A stretch of 64,000 bases of DNA from CALDTK01 sp965213735 (GTDB taxonomy: Bacteria > Bacteroidota > Bacteroidia > Chitinophagales > Saprospiraceae). This document shows, piece after piece, positions 60,101 through 64,000 of the stretch. Made by a program: the position numbers and the translations under genes. The stretch spans positions 2,232,001-2,296,000 of the forward strand of contig CBDCAB010000006.1 of the NCBI GenBank assembly GCA_965213735.1. The letters are read 5' to 3'. The notes under the pieces were generated by a model. It searched no databases. It was not told the origin of the DNA and worked only from the letters and a program-made list of their open reading frames with translations. How positions within the stretch are numbered: position 1 is the first letter of the stretch; the number at the start of each line of letters is the position of its first letter.

Positions 60101-60680
60101 AACAGGCTGCACCCACCAGCTCGAGGCGCGACTTCCAGGCTGGCCAGTGGTAGCGGCTTCCTTTAGCCCCAGCCCCACAGAATGTATTCTACCTGGCAGC
60201 GATGGGGTGACGCTGCTCGACAGAAGTCGGGGCGCCACGAAGGGCACATGGTTCTTCCCTGATGGCAGTACGCGAGCATATGAACAAGGCCGTAACGAAA
60301 CTATGAGTTTTGCGGATACAGGCTACTATGAGGTAAAACTGCTTCTCGAAAATGAGGGTGGATGCACCTCGCGCGACTCAGTCACTATCTGCGTGCATGA
60401 GCCGACGAAGCTATATCTACCAACGGCTTTTACCCCCAATGGCGATGGTCTTAACGATACCTACCGCATCACCGGTCAAGGGATTTATGATATTGAGTGG
60501 GTGATTGTTGATCGATGGGGCACGATAGTATTCGAGGGCAATGAGATGGATGATGCATGGGATGGCACCTACAAAAACCAACTGCTTGCCCAAGCACAGT
60601 TTACGCTAAGAGCTAAATATATCAATGAAAGTGGCCGTGAAGAAGAGGCCCAAGCGGTGCTGTGGCTGATGCGACAGTAG
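57141..60680 (+). CDS. Giant T9SS-secreted protein with CUB domain and CHU_C (type B) C-terminus
   Basis: The 1179-aa protein starts at GTG 57141. After a signal peptide (IAQLYAVALVLVSMSTQASA) it has a CUB domain at about 30-140 (CEGVLYDSEQGDLTGHYDHN, DYDFITFYDGPD) and Ig-like regions. Six roughly 50-residue repeats of the form GGxWxGxGI...GxFxP...YxxxxGC follow (for example AGGTWYGRGIIDPTDGLFDP). After a PKD-like segment the C-terminus is gliding-motility/CHU_C type (LPTAFTPNGDGLNDTYRITG ... WDGTYKN), which directs type B T9SS export. It is the last gene of the operon and probably a surface adhesin. Mini-hairpins are at 58598, 59574 and 59687. Confidence 0.93.
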   Translation: MKWRTYIAQLYAVALVLVSMSTQASAQPEYFMQDTTVTDCEGVLYDSEQGDLTGHYDHNEDYTFTICITGADDILLDFNFFHSEEDYDFITFYDGPDNTAPVIAGPFSGRVTIPTIIATSGCLTVHFSSDANVAEPGWRATWRTSNFSPPTPPDLTLITVPSCPLQELVIELDRPVHCDSLYVGAVALTGPKIVDITSVDAINCNGDSTTQFRVRFAPALDFSGRYTLELRTIVPYCTTPYILYSEVEFRLQGCPLAIRLSVDDDEGLCSGDFARITADVSGGIRGTYRYTWSPVASRADTVRIGPLNGATTVRVDVVDAAGNAATASIVVEPLPSPVIVGGNRSMCQSVAPFELRALPPHGEWDAAGLFYGYDRSKGLYDPQLTDGSSDIITYTAPNGCTSQVTYTFTPLDYGTDDGACLGANPFDVSGGTPAGGVWSGPNIASDGRFTPPGDTGTWRVTYTHPNGCSGSKDIHVGIETPIVQDTFCESVPRVTLQISPRGGVWTGPGMSFGSRGWFSPGSAGAGPHTLNYFAEGCADREVEIFVKEIDAFDGFTACPIEDPRILPGNWRPAGGTWYGRGIIDPTDGLFDPGLFGEGSDTLTYHAPNGCTDRRTVSVYFTFTRPQDDTLEMCTDDAPMRLTPGGRIFQRPLDVGRWSGSGVSYANDGRAYFDPRVAGLGLHQITYTANTCEAHNWVQVGQSPEWYGDTLCVGSDPVQLSSAAANTEWAGQGIINGIDGIFDVEEAGVGLHEISAFSAEGCRQTANILVPAAANLSFTAPAAVACFSDSLLNLELTPAATLLSEAGSTLPQNLSPAALGEGLHNVVLRAGTPGCEDIDSFSLEVLPPLRLSAKPYTDSLCFGDGTSLGVAPAGGMERDWQVRWSDLPNWPLYERQVLPQQNTTYRATLSDGCSNDVTLNLPVVVHPQVDADVDEGDTVCSTDSTSTLVIPLGSSRYEVKWYVPGGPHFGEFYAGTPGYYDVEVLDEATGCTHQLEARLPGWPVVAASFSPSPTECILPGSDGVTLLDRSRGATKGTWFFPDGSTRAYEQGRNETMSFADTGYYEVKLLLENEGGCTSRDSVTICVHEPTKLYLPTAFTPNGDGLNDTYRITGQGIYDIEWVIVDRWGTIVFEGNEMDDAWDGTYKNQLLAQAQFTLRAKYINESGREEEAQAVLWLMRQ

Positions 60681-60696
60681 CAGGTTGATGCTACTG
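60675..60696. terminator. Hairpin between convergent genes
   Basis: CAGTAGCA (60675-60682) and TGCTACTG (60689-60696) form a perfect 8-bp stem around GGTTGA; the stop of the adhesin gene lies in the left arm. Six A follow on the plus strand rather than T, so it is not a canonical terminator on that strand. It may act for either of the two convergent genes. Confidence 0.35.
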
Positions 60697-60709
60697 AAAA
60701 AACGCAGCT

Positions 60710-62161
60710 TTAGAGTGCTAAAATATAAGCATCGAGAAAGGCATATCGCTCGAGGAGAAAAGCGCGAATATATTCTACTTCTTGAGGGTCGTAGGCTTGA
60801 GTTAAATCCTCATTAATTGCTTCTCTTTCATAGACACCTGTCTGCTTGAGATAAACATAATGAGCTTCAAAGCGAGCGACTAGCGCTTCCACCGACAGTA
60901 AACTGTATTTTACGTCCTGCCAACGCTGCTTCAGGTCAGCTTTAAATGCCGGCATCCGCAGTAAGCGGGTGTAGAGGCCATTGCTGTGCAAATTGTCATC
61001 TTGGCTCACGCGCTCTCCCTGCCAATCTGTACCAACAATACCATCCATATCCCAGGGCAAGAAAAAGTAAGGCTCATCCGCATCGACGCGGGCTGTGTAT
61101 ACATTTTTTGCATCATTATCTGCCGCATCAAGTAAGTTGATAAACAAGAAGTAATCTACGGCATTAGCCAGATCAATTCTGTTGCTTACTTCTGTCTCGA
61201 ATTCGTGGGCTGAGGCTGTAATGACCCAGCGGATATGGTCGCGCAGGATGTTCCAATCGTATTCGTCTGCTTGCTTAGGAAATTTAACTTCATAGCCATC
61301 CCATGTGTCGAGGGTACTGTCTACTTGAGGCGCGTACCGGTAGCTCGTCGCTCCGCTCAATGCAGCTCCCTTGTAGAGTTGGCCTCGTACCTGACCATCA
61401 AAGTGCTCGAGCTGAAGCTGCTTGCGGTCGATCTTTTCTCCGAGGTAGTACAGGCCACGGTAGCTGCCGTTGTAGAACACTTCGCAGTACTTGCGCTGAA
61501 TGCCTGGGGTCGCATCCGGTGGCAGCGATGTACAGCGACCAAAGTCTAGCCAAAGGCCGTGGGCAGTGTAGTCTCTAAGGCGATTTGGTTCGTTGTACAA
61601 GGCATCGAGCAGCCAATCATCATCATCGCGCATGCCGAGCAGTGGTGCTGGGGCCCGAGCATCATCGCTCGGAGATTGCCACAATTCTACGGTGTAGCTC
61701 TTCTTTGGGAAAGTAGTCGACCACCCGCCGCGCAACTTTATGCCTATCGCGTGTGGTTGAGGTGGCAGCCCACGCTCAGCGAGTAGCATTGTACCACCAA
61801 CTTTTTCTTCTTTAGTAAGAGTCTCCGCGGCTTCAATACACAGGATGGGCAGACTAGTGAAATACAAAGCATGTTGGCGTGCTCGATACGCTACAGGATA
61901 AGCAACTCCCTCAGTAAAGTTTGCAACTAGAGAATCTGTGCGAATAGTATCTCCCTGGTAGAGAAAACCATCAGCGTAAGCTTGGGCTCCATCGACATTC
62001 GCGAGCAACATATCGCTGTCGGTGTCAATGAAGAGATTGTCGAGCTCTATCCACGTTTTGGGAACTACTGGAGGGGCAATGGGCACGAATTCCGTCTCCT
62101 CCTGGCACCCGAAGAGGCAACAGACGAAGAGAAGATGTAGAGTGTGTCTAAGGATGCGCAC
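60710..62161 (-). CDS. CotH-type kinase-fold lipoprotein
   Basis: The 483-aa protein has a lipoprotein signal (LRHTLHLLFVCCLFGC). The CotH domain is recognised by IGIKLRGGWSTTFPKKSYTV near residue 145, NEPNRLRDYTAHGLWLDFGR, YNGSYRGLYYLGEKIDRKQL and YFFLPWDMDGIVGTDWQGER near residue 360, where the Asp residues fit the metal-binding site of this atypical kinase family. CotH proteins in Bacillus phosphorylate spore-coat proteins; in Bacteroidota the substrates are unknown. It is convergent with the adhesin operon. Confidence 0.88.
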   Translation of the reverse strand: MRILRHTLHLLFVCCLFGCQEETEFVPIAPPVVPKTWIELDNLFIDTDSDMLLANVDGAQAYADGFLYQGDTIRTDSLVANFTEGVAYPVAYRARQHALYFTSLPILCIEAAETLTKEEKVGGTMLLAERGLPPQPHAIGIKLRGGWSTTFPKKSYTVELWQSPSDDARAPAPLLGMRDDDDWLLDALYNEPNRLRDYTAHGLWLDFGRCTSLPPDATPGIQRKYCEVFYNGSYRGLYYLGEKIDRKQLQLEHFDGQVRGQLYKGAALSGATSYRYAPQVDSTLDTWDGYEVKFPKQADEYDWNILRDHIRWVITASAHEFETEVSNRIDLANAVDYFLFINLLDAADNDAKNVYTARVDADEPYFFLPWDMDGIVGTDWQGERVSQDDNLHSNGLYTRLLRMPAFKADLKQRWQDVKYSLLSVEALVARFEAHYVYLKQTGVYEREAINEDLTQAYDPQEVEYIRAFLLERYAFLDAYILAL

Positions 62162-62162
62162 G

Positions 62163-62186
62163 CCGACTAAACAAATGCTTAGTCGG
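62163..62186. other. Hairpin upstream of the CotH gene
   Basis: CCGACTAA (62163-62170) pairs with TTAGTCGG (62179-62186). It lies between the stop of the T9SS gene (62201) and the CotH start (62161) on the minus strand. No T-run follows, so a regulatory or mRNA-processing role is as likely as termination. Confidence 0.35.
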
Positions 62187-62200
62187 TAAATTAGGTCAGT

Positions 62201-63391
62201 TTAGTGGCCTATCCAGGTCCAGGCGCGGGATTCATGTCCGGGGCTCGACAAAGTTACATAGTAAGTGCCTGGGCTGAGGTTTGGCCAGGCAAAAGTGGCT
62301 CCCGCAGAAGCTGGTATGTTAAGGACGCGCTGGCCAAGTGCACTGTAAATAGTAAGGGTAGCTTGATCACTAACCCCTTCGAGTTGCACAACCTGTCCTG
62401 AGGCTATGGGATTGGGCCCAAGGAGATTGCCTTGCACGAGCGGTACTGTTCGGCTAGTAGAGATTGAAGCAGAATAGTACCAGGTGTCCCTGGAGAATTG
62501 GCCGAAACCGTCTCTGCGCAAATAGTGTCGAACGCGTGCATCAGAGCCATCATCTAGTCTTGCAAAAATAAAGTCTGTAGAGTCAGACGTCGCGTCTAAG
62601 GTATTTATACCTGCAAGTTCACCATCTGTAAGAATTTCAAGACGACCTGTTGTGTTAAGGTCTGAATCGAAGTAGGTGACCCGGCTACGATTGCTAGCTA
62701 GCTCATCTATCGTATATGAATAGAAGAATTCATATAGAGTTGAACTGTCTTCACTGAAGTATGTTTCAGCTCCGGTGTGAAAGCCAGCAGTGTTGTAGAA
62801 GTAGACCGTTGAGTCTTCAATGATGTAAGTGTCCCCATCTGCTTCTTCCAAATTAGTAGTCACCTCAATAATAGTACCAGGTGAATAAGTTCGATTAGAA
62901 GTAGTCAGGCTAGAATATTCAATCCCATCCTCCTCATGCTCAAGGGTACTAATCTGCTGCTGCAGTCTATTATTTTCTATAATGCGAATCATTGCAGTAG
63001 TATCGAGAAAAGTGAAATTCCCCGAAGTTAAGTAGGTTATCTCAAGAAGTGTATCGACTTTAGTAGCTTGGTCGCTTAGCGGAATTATGTACGTGTAGGT
63101 CTGCTCGAACCGTCCAGGAATGGTGAGCTCATCCACAAGCGTCAACTGCGTTGGTGACCAATCAAGTCGTAGCTTTTGTTCTAGCGCCGGCTCATTATCC
63201 TGCGTAGTGAATACGGAGTCTACTCGCCCGAGGCCAAAGCCGTACTGGGCAGTGGCGGGGAAAAGGTCCACATAATGTGCAACAGCATTGGCGAGTGGCT
63301 GTAGCTGAGGATACAGCTCCTGAGCCAGGAGCTTGGATGCAGTAAAGACAAGCAAGAAGCAGGTAAGGGCGAGGGTAGTTAGTGCCTTCAT
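62201..63391 (-). CDS. Exported protein with T9SS type A sorting domain
   Basis: The 396-aa protein has a signal peptide (ALTTLALTCFLLVFTASKLL), a mostly beta middle rich in acidic, Thr and Tyr residues (SLTTSNRTYSPGTIIEVTTN, STLYEFFYSYTIDELASNRS) and a C-terminal sorting domain (VQLEGVSDQATLTIYSALGQ, WPNLSPGTYYVTL). No enzyme motif is visible. The same strand and closeness (40 bp) suggest co-expression with the CotH gene. Confidence 0.82.
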   Translation of the reverse strand: MKALTTLALTCFLLVFTASKLLAQELYPQLQPLANAVAHYVDLFPATAQYGFGLGRVDSVFTTQDNEPALEQKLRLDWSPTQLTLVDELTIPGRFEQTYTYIIPLSDQATKVDTLLEITYLTSGNFTFLDTTAMIRIIENNRLQQQISTLEHEEDGIEYSSLTTSNRTYSPGTIIEVTTNLEEADGDTYIIEDSTVYFYNTAGFHTGAETYFSEDSSTLYEFFYSYTIDELASNRSRVTYFDSDLNTTGRLEILTDGELAGINTLDATSDSTDFIFARLDDGSDARVRHYLRRDGFGQFSRDTWYYSASISTSRTVPLVQGNLLGPNPIASGQVVQLEGVSDQATLTIYSALGQRVLNIPASAGATFAWPNLSPGTYYVTLSSPGHESRAWTWIGH

Positions 63392-63642
63392 TGGAGTGCA
63401 GGAATCGCAATTTTCAACAAAGAAAAGCGTCCTGCAGCAGCTGTAGTAGAGGGCAAAAGTTAAAGTTTCGCCTTGCTTGCTTCGTGCTGCTGACGGCTGG
63501 ATGGGCTGGTGCGGGCGAGGCGTATAGGCGTGTAGCTCCTACTCTCTCGATAAGACAAAATCAGCAGCCTAAAGTCAGAGGAGCGGCCCAGCGGAGTGGA
63601 GTCGCCCACAAAACCTGGCTAATTATCTTCTGCGAGTGATTC

Positions 63643-64000
63643 TCACTCCACTACCAGCAGCCTGCCAGTCCAGAGCCCTTTAGGGCTAGTAAACGAAATG
63701 ACATAGAGCCCACTGCGCAAGGAAGTTGCACGTAAAGCAACCGTTCGCTGCGAGCCTGAGACCGGTTGATGTAATATTCGCCGCCCGGCTTGGTCGAATA
63801 CAGCGATGTGTCCAGAAGCGTGGGGCGAGGGAAGGTCCACGAAATAGTTGGCCCCTATAGCGGTAGGAGAAGGATATACCCTCAGGATACCGGCTGATTG
63901 AGGAGTTGACGACTCTTCAGTTGTGCTGACAACATAATCGGGATCGTACCATCCTTCAGTAGGCCCATCTATACCCAAAGTATCACATGGGGAGTCGGAT
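63643..64000 (-). CDS. C-terminus of a T9SS-exported protein (N-terminus outside window)
   Basis: The frame is open to the right edge (SDSPCDTLGIDGPTEGWYDP at the edge), so a start inside the window is unlikely. The last 80 residues form a type A sorting domain: ILRVYPSPTAIGANYFVDLP, HIAVFDQAGRRILHQPVSGS, LRSGLYVISFTSPKG and the end GRLLVVE. The upstream catalytic or binding part is not visible. Confidence 0.8.
   Translation of the reverse strand, partial: SDSPCDTLGIDGPTEGWYDPDYVVSTTEESSTPQSAGILRVYPSPTAIGANYFVDLPSPHASGHIAVFDQAGRRILHQPVSGSQRTVALRATSLRSGLYVISFTSPKGLWTGRLLVVE

Overview
The window looks like chromosome from a Bacteroidota bacterium, probably of the Saprospiria/Lewinella type (the lineage is an inference). 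The evidence is several exported proteins with C-terminal type IX secretion (T9SS) sorting modules, one with a CHU_C/gliding-type C-terminus, a SusC-style TonB receptor with a carboxypeptidase-regulatory N-domain, a complete PaaZ, an ECF sigma/RskA pair, scarce Shine-Dalgarno sequences and a few TAnnTTTG-like -7 boxes. Most genes have balanced base composition. One stretch, 44.3-51.1 kb, is clearly AT-rich.

Layout. 0-9.9 kb: a truncated exported metallopeptidase, dapD, a GT4 and a GT2 glycosyltransferase, two small exported proteins, a sigma/anti-sigma pair, a candidate structured RNA and an RHS-like exported protein. 9.9-11.6 kb: a tandem array of ~625-bp repeats. 11.6-25.9 kb: dnaE, an exported vWA protein, a T9SS-type protein, two adjacent sensor histidine kinases, and a second reprolysin-like peptidase coupled to a HIRAN protein. 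25.9-28.65 kb: repeats and a complete IS1182-like element. 28.7-43.3 kb: carboxylesterase, a heavy-metal cluster (HMA protein, TonB receptor, Cys/His-rich exported protein), RtcB, MscS channel, S9 peptidase, TPR proteins, PaaZ. 43.3-53.3 kb: an accessory island bounded by ~640-bp inverted composite repeats. 53.5-60.7 kb: a six-gene overlapping operon of lipoproteins, a DUF1501-type Tat protein, a haem-motif lipoprotein and a giant CHU_C adhesin. 60.7-64 kb: a CotH-type lipoprotein and two T9SS proteins, the last running off the window.

The island (about 44.3-52.3 kb) is the most unusual part. It carries a polymorphic-toxin-like protein interrupted by an amber codon, an overlapping candidate immunity gene and a SUKH-type immunity gene. 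Three tandem two-gene cassettes follow, each made of a short exported protein that shares the toxin's N-terminus and a ~175-aa polytopic membrane protein whose start overlaps it by exactly 10 bp. One short gene is a deletion pseudogene. A divergent fourth membrane paralogue lies on the other strand beside a 21-bp perfect inverted repeat.

Two repeat systems run through the window. A 14-mer, GTTTTGGCGNAAGC, with stem-covarying and spacer-length variants (at least 23 copies, almost all inside genes), forms a GNAA mini-hairpin; it is absent from the island and resembles a DNA-uptake or other genome-marking sequence. Intergenic regions are filled with nine 77-bp GACGTC-ended elements and period-7 (heptamer) tracts, into one of which the IS element has inserted.
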